DNA of 39,957 nucleotides from Acidimicrobiaceae bacterium (lineage in GTDB: Bacteria > Actinomycetota > Acidimicrobiia > Acidimicrobiales > RAAP-2), in contig JAOBWI010000025.1 in assembly GCA_025463285.1 (NCBI GenBank), positions 1 to 39,957 on the forward strand, written 5' to 3'. Every line of letters starts with the position of its first letter. Within the stretch, counting starts at the first letter, position 1. The notes under the pieces are model-generated. The model was not told the DNA's origin and did not search any database. It worked only from the letters and a program-made list of their open reading frames with translations. The position numbers were made by a program, and so were the translations under genes. Of the stretch, positions 7,020 to 13,805 are shown piece after piece.

Positions 7020-8126
7020 CTAGCGAGTACTCGTTGCCTTCTTCGCCGGTACCTTCTTCACTACCTTCTTCACTGCGGCCTTCTTAGCGGGCGCCTTCTT
7101 AGCGGGCGCCTTCTTAGCGGGCGCCGACGCGGCCCCACAGATGGTCTCGGTGATGATGGCCGAGACGACGTAGGGGTCCATATTCGAGTTGGGACGACGG
7201 TCCTCTATGTAGCCACGCTTGGCGGCCGCCACGGCGGCGGGAATACGCACCGACGCCCCGCGGTTGGAAACACCGTAGGAGTACTTCGTGTAGGGCGCCG
7301 TCTCGTGCTCGCCGGTGAGTCGCTCCTCGATGCCGTAGCCGTACGCGGCGACGTGCTCTTTCACCCGAGTGCCCAGGGCCTCGGCCCCGGCGATGATCGC
7401 GTCCCAGCCTCCGGCCGCGCGCATCTGCTTGGTCGAGAAGTTGGTGTGCGCCCCGGCGCCATTCCAGTCACCCTTGATGGGTTTTGCTTCGTAACTGACG
7501 TCGACCTCGAACTCTTCGGCGATGCGCTCGAGCAACCATCGAGCAGTCCAGAGTTGGTCACCGACCTCGACGGGTCCGAGGATGCCGACTTGAAACTCCC
7601 ACTGGCCCATCATGACTTCCGCGTTGGTGCCTTCGATCCCGATACCGGCGCGCTGGCAGGCAATGGTGTGAGCTTCGACAATGTCGCGTCCGGGCATCTT
7701 GGCCCCACCGACGCCGCAGTAGTACGGGCCCTGTGGGGCCGGGAAGCCGTCCTCGGGCCAGCCGTAGGGACGACCTTCCTGGAAGAAGGTGTACTCCTGC
7801 TCGATGCCGAACATCGGCTCGAAACTAGCGAACTTCTTCGCGATCTCTGCGGCACGCGAGCGGGTGTTCGACGGGTGGGGCGAGCCGTCCTGGTTCAAGA
7901 CTTCGCACATGACGAGAACGTCTTTGGGTCCGCGCAGGGGGTCGGGGCAGACGAACACGGGGTTCAGTCCGCAGTCCGAGCGGTCACCGGTGGCCTGATT
8001 GGTGCTCGATCCGTCGAAGCCCCATAAGGGTGGCGTCTTACCGTCGGCGACGATCTTGGTCTTGCTGCGAAGCTTCGCAGTCGGCTTCGACCCGTCTATC
8101 CAAATGTATTCAGCCTGATACGACAA
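7020..8126 (-). CDS. glnII: Glutamine synthetase type II with lysine-rich C-terminal tail
   Basis: A 368-residue GSII (eukaryote-like, known from Streptomyces, Frankia and rhizobia). The N-terminal beta-grasp region contains LWGFDGSST (34-42). The catalytic domain shows GIEQEYTFF (107-115), GTNAEVMMGQWEFQVG (166-181) and GAHTNFST (225-232). After residue about 333 the protein departs from the family. A 33-residue tail contains 12 lysines in A-P-A-K-K and V-K-K repeats, like histone H1 or HU-type basic tails. The TTG start has a strong GAAGGAG site five bases upstream. The gene stands alone between a divergent nadE and its own terminator. The function of the tail is unknown. Confidence 0.93.
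   Translation of the reverse strand: MSYQAEYIWIDGSKPTAKLRSKTKIVADGKTPPLWGFDGSSTNQATGDRSDCGLNPVFVCPDPLRGPKDVLVMCEVLNQDGSPHPSNTRSRAAEIAKKFASFEPMFGIEQEYTFFQEGRPYGWPEDGFPAPQGPYYCGVGGAKMPGRDIVEAHTIACQRAGIGIEGTNAEVMMGQWEFQVGILGPVEVGDQLWTARWLLERIAEEFEVDVSYEAKPIKGDWNGAGAHTNFSTKQMRAAGGWDAIIAGAEALGTRVKEHVAAYGYGIEERLTGEHETAPYTKYSYGVSNRGASVRIPAAVAAAKRGYIEDRRPNSNMDPYVVSAIITETICGAASAPAKKAPAKKAPAKKAAVKKVVKKVPAKKATSTR
7081..7125. repeat. Three perfect 15-bp tandem repeats
   Basis: The unit TTCTTAGCGGGCGCC occurs three times without a mismatch (7081-7095, 7096-7110, 7111-7125). Read on the minus strand in frame it encodes the repeated pentapeptide A-P-A-K-K in the C-terminal tail of the GSII gene. The exact identity at third codon positions points to recent slippage expansion. 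Confidence 0.95.
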
Positions 8127-8270
8127 CGCTGCTCCTTCTATGTGTCATCGCGTCTCTACGCGACCCCTTCTAGTTTGGTGGTTCGGCACCAGGCCCACCC
8201 GGCGTTCTGTTACCAGAGTGTGAACCTTTGCGGCCATGAACGTTGCGCGAGCCCCTATTAGGCTCACTGC

Positions 8271-10043
8271 GTGGCAACGCTTCGACTCGCCTTGGCCCAG
8301 ATGAATGCGGTGGTCGGCGGATTCGCGCAAAACGTTGAAACCTTGGGCCGTTTTCGCGCCCAGGGCGCGCTGGTGGGGGCCGACCTCGTCCTCACGCCCG
8401 AACTGTCCTTGATGGGGTACCCTCCCGAGGACCTTCTCTTGAAAGAAGGCTTTATTGAGGCCAGTGCCCAAGCGCTCTTTGACCTCTCGAAGTCGGACAA
8501 CGTGCCACCGATTCTGGTCGGCACCGTCATGCCCGATGGTACGAACGGCGTCACCTTGGCGCCCTCCAGCGATGGTCGCGACGCCGTACGGACCGCTGAC
8601 GACGAAGAGCACCGCAGTCACGTGGCCAACGTGCTGGTGGCCCTCGGTGACGCGGGTGTCGTCGCCACCGCCACCAAACGGCTGCTTCCGAACTACGACG
8701 TCTTCGACGAACGTCGGTACTTTCATCCGGGCATCGGACCTCAAACGATCGTCAACGTACGTGGGATTGCCGTGGGACTCTTGGTCTGTGAGGACGTGTG
8801 GACGAGTCACGGACCGGCGGCCGAGTTGGCCGCGCAGGGGGCCACGCTGCTGGTAGTGGCGAACGCCTCACCCTACGCGCGCGGACGACGCGAAGAGCGC
8901 GAAGCGATGTTGCGCGAGCGCGCCGTCGAAACGAACTGTCCCATTGCCTACGTCAACCTGGTGGGCGGCCAAGACGAACTGGTCTTCGACGGCCAAAGCA
9001 TGGCGGTCAACGCGAAAGGTGAGGTGATCGCTCGCGCCAGCGCCTTCAGCGAGGAACTACTGGTCTGTGAGTTGGAGGCACGCGAGTCCACCGTGGGCGT
9101 TCCTCTCGAGACGCTCTACGCGCGAAGTGAGTCAAAGGCCCGAGCGAGTCACGTCAACCACCTCGAAGAGCCGCTCGATGAGGTGCACGAGATCTACGAA
9201 GCCCTGGTGATGGGGACGCGTGACTATCTGCGCAAGAACGGCTTTCGTGAAGCGATCCTCGCGGTCTCGGGCGGCGTGGACTCCTCACTGGTGGCAGCCA
9301 TCGCCGTCGACGCAGTCGGTGCGCGCGCGGTGCGCGGTTTTTCCATGCCCAGTCGGTACTCGTCGGAGGGCTCGGAAGAGGACGCCCGGGAACTCGCAGC
9401 GCGTCTCGACATCGACGTAACGACGCTGCCTATCGAAGACGAACACGCGGTGTTCACCTCGTCGCTAGCCGACGTCCTCCTCGGCGGTCCGGTCGGACTC
9501 ACCGACGAGAACTTACAGTCGCGCATCCGAGCGGTGCTGATGATGGCGATCTCCAACGCCACCGGGGCGATCGTGCTGACGACCGGCAATAAGTCGGAGA
9601 TGGCGGTGGGCTACTCCACCCTCTACGGCGACTCGGCCGGGGGCTTCGCCGTGATCAAAGACGTGCCCAAGACGCTGGTTTATCAGCTCTGTCACTACCG
9701 CAACGCCCTGGCGCGCCGCGTGGGTGACCCCGAGCCGATTCCTTTGAGCGTGCTGGAGAAACCACCGTCGGCCGAGCTGCGTCCCGGCCAGCGCGACGAT
9801 CAGTCACTGCCACCCTATGAAGTCCTCGATCCGCTGCTCGAGCTCTACGTGGAAGAGGACGCCACCGCCGAGGAGATCATCGCCCTCGGCTACGACCGAG
9901 CCCTGGTGACCCGGATAACGCTCCTCGTCGATCGCAGTGAGTACAAGCGCCGCCAGATGCCCCCCGGGGTGCGGATCTCAAAGAAAGCCTTTGGACGCGA
10001 TCGACGCATGCCCATTACCAACGCCTTCCATCCCGAGGATTAG
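8271..10043 (+). CDS. nadE: Glutamine-dependent NAD+ synthetase
   Basis: A 590-residue two-domain enzyme that amidates nicotinic acid adenine dinucleotide, using ammonia channelled from glutamine. The N-terminal nitrilase-fold glutaminase has the triad E44 (TPELS), K136 (TKRLLPN) and C173 (LVCEDVW). The C-terminal synthetase has the PP-loop SGGVDSS (333-339) and TTGNKSEMAVGY. Length fits the family. No ribosome site precedes the GTG, but a TATTAG hexamer (8256-8261) ends 9 bases before it, which would fit a leaderless mRNA. The 144-base gap to the divergent GSII gene holds both promoters and nothing else I recognise. Confidence 0.95.
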   Translation: MATLRLALAQMNAVVGGFAQNVETLGRFRAQGALVGADLVLTPELSLMGYPPEDLLLKEGFIEASAQALFDLSKSDNVPPILVGTVMPDGTNGVTLAPSSDGRDAVRTADDEEHRSHVANVLVALGDAGVVATATKRLLPNYDVFDERRYFHPGIGPQTIVNVRGIAVGLLVCEDVWTSHGPAAELAAQGATLLVVANASPYARGRREEREAMLRERAVETNCPIAYVNLVGGQDELVFDGQSMAVNAKGEVIARASAFSEELLVCELEARESTVGVPLETLYARSESKARASHVNHLEEPLDEVHEIYEALVMGTRDYLRKNGFREAILAVSGGVDSSLVAAIAVDAVGARAVRGFSMPSRYSSEGSEEDARELAARLDIDVTTLPIEDEHAVFTSSLADVLLGGPVGLTDENLQSRIRAVLMMAISNATGAIVLTTGNKSEMAVGYSTLYGDSAGGFAVIKDVPKTLVYQLCHYRNALARRVGDPEPIPLSVLEKPPSAELRPGQRDDQSLPPYEVLDPLLELYVEEDATAEEIIALGYDRALVTRITLLVDRSEYKRRQMPPGVRISKKAFGRDRRMPITNAFHPED

Positions 10044-10555
10044 TGGCTGACGAGCGCGAGGTCATGGCGCACCTCTTTTCGTGCTTTGACACCCTGTACG
10101 CCGTGTTGGGTGCGGGCGCCGTTGATCTGAGTGACGACGCCTACGTGGTGCGCACCTACGAGACGGCGCGCGCGATGGGCGAGGTGGCGCTCAGCTTTCG
10201 TGAGTACCTGGGGGACGTCGAGACCGTCATGGTGCCCTCGATGCAGGGCGTGTTGGTGGACGCGTTGGCCAGCGACCTCTCCGGCACGATGGTGCTCTTC
10301 TGCTTCACCGTGGTGGTGGCCCCACGAGTGCTGGTCTCGCTGCGAGACGCCCGAGAACAGGTCGAGCTCAGTACCGCGGCCCTCGAGGTGCTAAACGGGG
10401 CCTCCTCCACGCTGATTCGAGAGATGTTCGCGGCCGGGGAGGTGGCGAAAACCGAGGGCGTGAGCGAGGATCGCCACTGGCAAGAGCGTGCTCGCGGGCT
10501 GAGCGACACCCTCGAACGATCCGGAAACGCTGAGAGTTTCGGTTTCTCCCGGTAG
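10043..10555 (+). CDS. Hypothetical protein between nadE and sigma factor gene
   Basis: A 170-residue protein I do not recognise. It looks mostly helical. A hydrophobic stretch (about 78-100, MVLFCFTVVVAPRVLVSL) is probably buried and not clearly a membrane segment; no signal peptide or metal-binding motif is evident. The C-terminal third is charged and likely flexible. The GTG start overlaps the TAG of nadE by one base, with GAGG about five bases upstream, so it is translated with nadE. The codon use matches neighbours, which supports a genuine gene. Confidence 0.65.
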   Translation: MADEREVMAHLFSCFDTLYAVLGAGAVDLSDDAYVVRTYETARAMGEVALSFREYLGDVETVMVPSMQGVLVDALASDLSGTMVLFCFTVVVAPRVLVSLRDAREQVELSTAALEVLNGASSTLIREMFAAGEVAKTEGVSEDRHWQERARGLSDTLERSGNAESFGFSR

Positions 10556-10625
10556 GTTGCGTACCTGCGTATAACTAGAAGTACCGGAGAAGAAAACGCC
10601 TCCAAAGCCAATAAAAGGGGAGACA

Positions 10626-11579
10626 ATGGCGAAAGACCGTATAGATCGTGACGATGAGGACCTCGTACGTCTTTACCTCTCCGACATTGGCCAGTACACC
10701 CTTTTAACGAAGGACGACGAGGTTCACCTCGCCCAGACGATCGAAGAAGGCCGCGAAGCGAAGGCCGAACTCGAAGCGTCCGAGACCGACAAGAAGATCA
10801 AGTTGACCCCTAGCCGCAAGCAGGCCCTGAAGCGAGCCGCGCACCGCGGCGACCAGGCCGAGCGCGATTTCGTGCAGTCCAACCTGCGCCTCGTGGTCTC
10901 CATCGCCAAGAAGTACCAGGCGTCGGGACTGCCCCTGCTCGACCTCATCCAAGAGGGCAACCTGGGCCTCATGCACGCCGTCGAGAAGTTCGACTGGCGC
11001 AAGGGCTTTAAGTTTTCTACCTACGCCACCTGGTGGATTCGTCAAGCCATCACCCGCGGCATCGCCAACACCGGGCGCACCATTCGTCTGCCGGTACACG
11101 CCGGTGACACGCTGGCGCGCGTCCAAAAGGCGCAGTCGCGTTTGGAGCTAAAGTTCGGCCGCCCTCCCACCATCAAAGAGCTCTGCGACGAGTGCGAGAT
11201 GCCCGAGGACAAGTTGATCGAGGCGTTGCGCTTTCGCTCCGAGCCGATCTCTTTGTCCGAGCCGTTGCGCGAAGACGGCGACGCCGAACTCGGGGACGTG
11301 GTCGAAGACCGATCGGCTGAGTCGCCCTTCGACGTGGCCGCCGTCAAGATGATGCCGGCCGCCATCGAGAAGCTTCTCCAGCCTCTCGATGAACGCGAGC
11401 AGAAGATTCTTCGTATGCGTTTCGGCCTTGACGGCGCCGGTGAGATTCGCACCTTAGAAGACGTGGGCGCGGAGATGAACTTGACTCGCGAACGTATTCG
11501 TCAGATCGAGGCTCGCGCGATGAGCAAGTTGCGCCACCCCTCGTCCGACACGGGCGCGCGCGACCTCTTGACGCTGTAA
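10626..11579 (+). CDS. RNA polymerase sigma factor, RpoD/SigA family
   Basis: A 317-residue sigma-70 factor. Region 1.2 starts near residue 10 (DDLVRLYLSDIG-like). Region 2 contains LIQEGNLGLMHAVEKFD (107-123) and the promoter-melting stretch YATWWIRQAITR (133-144). Region 3 follows, and region 4.2 is a helix-turn-helix with RERIRQIEARAMSKLRH (288-304). The acidic region 1.1 is absent, so it is either a short principal factor or a group 2 (SigB/HrdB-like) factor; the window cannot decide. GGGGAG precedes the ATG by three bases. A TATAAC hexamer at 10570-10575 may be the -10 element. The stop is three bases from the stop of the convergent HAD gene. Confidence 0.92.
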   Translation: MAKDRIDRDDEDLVRLYLSDIGQYTLLTKDDEVHLAQTIEEGREAKAELEASETDKKIKLTPSRKQALKRAAHRGDQAERDFVQSNLRLVVSIAKKYQASGLPLLDLIQEGNLGLMHAVEKFDWRKGFKFSTYATWWIRQAITRGIANTGRTIRLPVHAGDTLARVQKAQSRLELKFGRPPTIKELCDECEMPEDKLIEALRFRSEPISLSEPLREDGDAELGDVVEDRSAESPFDVAAVKMMPAAIEKLLQPLDEREQKILRMRFGLDGAGEIRTLEDVGAEMNLTRERIRQIEARAMSKLRHPSSDTGARDLLTL

Positions 11580-11582
11580 CTC

Positions 11583-12350
11583 TTAGCGGCGCTGGAACCT
11601 CGCGCCACCCAGCAGGGCAGCGAGTCCGACCAGGGCGGCACTCACGAAAAACGGCGTGTGGGACTTGGAGTGGCTGAGCGCCGTCACCGGGTGGTTGAAG
11701 GTCAAGATAGGCCACTGATGGTCGTGAGCGAATTTGGTGAGTACGCGATCGGGGTTGACCACGTAGGGATGTCCCACCGTCTCGAGCATGGGCACGTCGG
11801 ACTCGGAGTCGGAGTAGGCCGACGAGTCGCTGAGGTCGATGCCGCGGCGCTCGGCCAACTCCCGTACGGCTAGTGCTTTGTTTTCGCCGAGGGCGAAGAA
11901 CTCCATCTCGCCGGTGAACTTGCCCTCCTCGTCGATGGTGGCTTGTGAGGAGATGGCGCCGGTCATGCCGAGCAGTTCGGCGAAGGGTTCGACAATCTCC
12001 GCTGGCGCGCTGGAGACCAAGTAGACCTCTTCGCCTCGCGCCAGGTGAAAGTCAATCAACTCCAGTGCTTCGGCGTAGATCAACGGCTCGATCGCCTCGT
12101 TGATGGTCTCTTTGACCAGCCGTCGCATCTCGTCGCGGTCCCATCCTCGGGTGATCTTCAAGACCGATTCACGCGCTCGTTCGAGCCGCTTTTCATCCGC
12201 CCCAAAGCGCTGGAACCAGAGTTGCGCGATGCCGGCTCGAATTAAGGTGCGCCTCTGGAGTAGTCCCCGGGCGTGAAGTTCCGGCCCGAGCGCTATTAGT
12301 GACGACTTCGCGATGACCGTTTTATCCAGGTCAAAGAAGGCCGCGCGCAC
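11583..12350 (-). CDS. HAD-IB family phosphatase with C-terminal membrane anchor
   Basis: A 255-residue HAD hydrolase of the SerB/HAD-IB type. Motif I is DLDKT (nucleophile D7, acid D9), motif II lies in YLVSSAP (110-116), motif III is K158 in GENKAL, and motif IV is YSDSESD (179-185). Actinobacterial relatives (SerB2-like/CicA-like) act on phosphoserine-like or lipid phosphates; the substrate here is unknown. A hydrophobic segment near 232-250 followed by RFQRR looks like a tail anchor, placing the enzyme at the inner face of the membrane. The start is GTG. It converges on the sigma gene. Confidence 0.85.
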   Translation of the reverse strand: MRAAFFDLDKTVIAKSSLIALGPELHARGLLQRRTLIRAGIAQLWFQRFGADEKRLERARESVLKITRGWDRDEMRRLVKETINEAIEPLIYAEALELIDFHLARGEEVYLVSSAPAEIVEPFAELLGMTGAISSQATIDEEGKFTGEMEFFALGENKALAVRELAERRGIDLSDSSAYSDSESDVPMLETVGHPYVVNPDRVLTKFAHDHQWPILTFNHPVTALSHSKSHTPFFVSAALVGLAALLGGARFQRR

Positions 12351-12389
12351 CCCCTCATGCTAGGTCGCTAGGTTCAAAAAACCTCTGCG

Positions 12390-13058
12390 CTAACCGACGA
12401 AAGCGGAGGTGCAGTCCTCGGTGGCGTCGGTGCGCGCCATCAACACCACGTGGTCCTGTTCGAGAAAGTGCATGGTCCCCGTGGGCACCAAGGGCTGTTC
12501 GTTTCGAACGACCGCGACCACTCGAAGTGAGTCGGGCAGTCGCAGATCGTCCAGCGTGAGATTCTCAACGACGGCGGGCGCGTTCGAGTCGAGGGTCACT
12601 TCGATGAGACGCATGCGGCCGTGGGCCAAGGTCATCAGTTGGATGATGGAGCCCACCTCCACGGCCTCGTCGACGAGTGAGGTGATGAGAGCCGGCGTGG
12701 ACACCGACACGTCCACGCCCCAGCTCTCGTTAAAGAGCCACTCGTTGCGGGCGTTGTTGATGCGACTAATCACTCGGGGCACGCCGAACTCTTGCTTGGA
12801 GAGCCAGCTGATCACCAAGTTGTCCTCGTCGTCGCCCGTGGCGGCGATCATGACCTCGGCCGAGCGCACGTCAGCCGCGGCCAAACTCGCGTACTCGCAG
12901 GCGTCGGCCGCCATGACGCTCACGCCGGGCAACATCGACTTGAGTCGTTCCGCGGTCATGACGTTGTGCTCCATCAACGTGACCTCGTGATGACGATCCA
13001 TGAGGTCGAGCGCGATGGAAGTACCGACCGATCCCCCGCCGGCGATTACGACCTTCAC
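12390..13058 (-). CDS. trkA: TrkA-family potassium uptake regulatory protein (second of pair)
   Basis: A 222-residue RCK/KTN protein: a Rossmann NAD-binding domain starting VKVVIAGGGSVGTS (glycine motif GGGSVG at about 6-11) and a C-terminal TrkA-C domain (about 140-220). TrkA proteins gate potassium transporters in response to NAD(H) or nucleotides. I place the start at GTG 13058, where it overlaps the stop of the first TrkA gene by 4 bases (GTGA). Extending the frame upstream adds about 98 residues of arginine-rich shadow translation from the neighbouring gene. The pair corresponds to the CeoB/CeoC arrangement of mycobacteria. Confidence 0.92.
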   Translation of the reverse strand: MKVVIAGGGSVGTSIALDLMDRHHEVTLMEHNVMTAERLKSMLPGVSVMAADACEYASLAAADVRSAEVMIAATGDDEDNLVISWLSKQEFGVPRVISRINNARNEWLFNESWGVDVSVSTPALITSLVDEAVEVGSIIQLMTLAHGRMRLIEVTLDSNAPAVVENLTLDDLRLPDSLRVVAVVRNEQPLVPTGTMHFLEQDHVVLMARTDATEDCTSAFVG

Positions 13059-13708
13059 GAGGTAGCCGTAGCGAGTAAATCGTGAAGTTGACGAAGACCG
13101 TCGTTGGTGACCAGGAACTCCAGAATGTCGTCTTCTTGGGCGAAGAGTCCTTCGACGTTGACCCGTCCCTGACCGCCGCGGATGAGACCGACTAGTCGGA
13201 CGTTCTCGCCGATATTGAAGTTGGTGATCGGCTTGCCAGCCAGGGCGTCGGGCACGATGCGCTCGACGAGGTGCATGGTGTTGCCGGTGTCGGTCCACTC
13301 GATGGCGTCGTCTGAGGGCAACATCCAGCGCTTCACTTGTTGGGTCGTCCACAGCGACGTGGCGACGGTGGGAATGCCTAATTTCATATAGATATCGGCC
13401 CGCGCCGGGTCGTAAATGCGGGCCACCACGTTCTTAATGCTGTAATGATCTCGCGCGATGCGAGCACAGAGGATGTTCGTGTTGTCGCCGCTGGTCACGG
13501 CGGCCAGGGCGTCGGCCGTGGTGGCCTCGGCTTGAAAGAGCACGTCACGATCGAAGCCCGACCCGACGATGGTCTTTCCGTGGAAGTGGGTCAGGCGGCG
13601 CAGATTGTCGCGATTCTTGTCGATGACCACGACCGAGTGACCCTCTTCGGAGAGTTCCATGGCCAGTTCCGAGCCCACTCGACCACAGCCAACCACAATG
13701 ATGTGCAC
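13055..13708 (-). CDS. trkA: TrkA-family potassium uptake regulatory protein (first of pair)
   Basis: A 217-residue TrkA homologue with the N-terminal Rossmann motif GCGRVGSEL (about 8-16), an acidic residue after the second strand (VIDKN) and a C-terminal TrkA-C domain from about residue 145. It is the promoter-proximal gene of the trkA pair and overlaps the second by 4 bases. The divergent neighbour is an APC-superfamily permease, a pairing conserved in actinobacteria, so the RCK pair probably regulates that transporter or an unlinked channel. The separating gap is 97 bases. Confidence 0.92.
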   Translation of the reverse strand: MHIIVVGCGRVGSELAMELSEEGHSVVVIDKNRDNLRRLTHFHGKTIVGSGFDRDVLFQAEATTADALAAVTSGDNTNILCARIARDHYSIKNVVARIYDPARADIYMKLGIPTVATSLWTTQQVKRWMLPSDDAIEWTDTGNTMHLVERIVPDALAGKPITNFNIGENVRLVGLIRGGQGRVNVEGLFAQEDDILEFLVTNDGLRQLHDLLATATS

Positions 13709-13770
13709 GACGTATCAGACTACACGGGGCCTTTTGTTTGTCCTCGAGCGCACGTGGCGTTCACCACGAG

Positions 13771-13798
13771 TTAGTACAGAAGGGCAGTGGCTTAGTAT
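13771..13798 (+). promoter_or_regulatory. Possible promoter of the APC permease gene
   Basis: TTAGTA (13771-13776) and TAGTAT (13793-13798) lie 16 bases apart. The -10-like hexamer ends 7 bases before the proposed GTG start at 13806, which has no ribosome site. Both facts together fit a leaderless transcript and support that start. The -35 match is weak. Confidence 0.3.
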
Positions 13799-13805
13799 CA
13801 AATCC

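Noticed and set aside
7081..7125. Short regular repeats considered as CRISPR or IS-related
   Set aside because: Fifteen-base contiguous units without spacers, inside a coding frame; simple tandem repeats.
8145..8810. A 221-codon minus-strand frame opposite nadE
   Set aside because: Lies opposite the well-supported nitrilase domain of nadE; composition is that of an antisense shadow.
12370..12384. Small hairpin AGGTT/AACCT after the second trkA gene
   Set aside because: Only 5 bp with a 5-base loop and the T-run inside the loop; too weak to call a terminator.
13059..13352. N-terminal extension of the second TrkA protein by about 98 residues
   Set aside because: The extension is an arginine-rich out-of-frame reading of the first trkA gene; the Rossmann fold begins exactly at GTG 13058.
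13709..13805. c-di-AMP (ydaO-type) riboswitch before the trkA or permease genes
   Set aside because: The 97-base gap is too short and shows none of the conserved riboswitch core that I could find.
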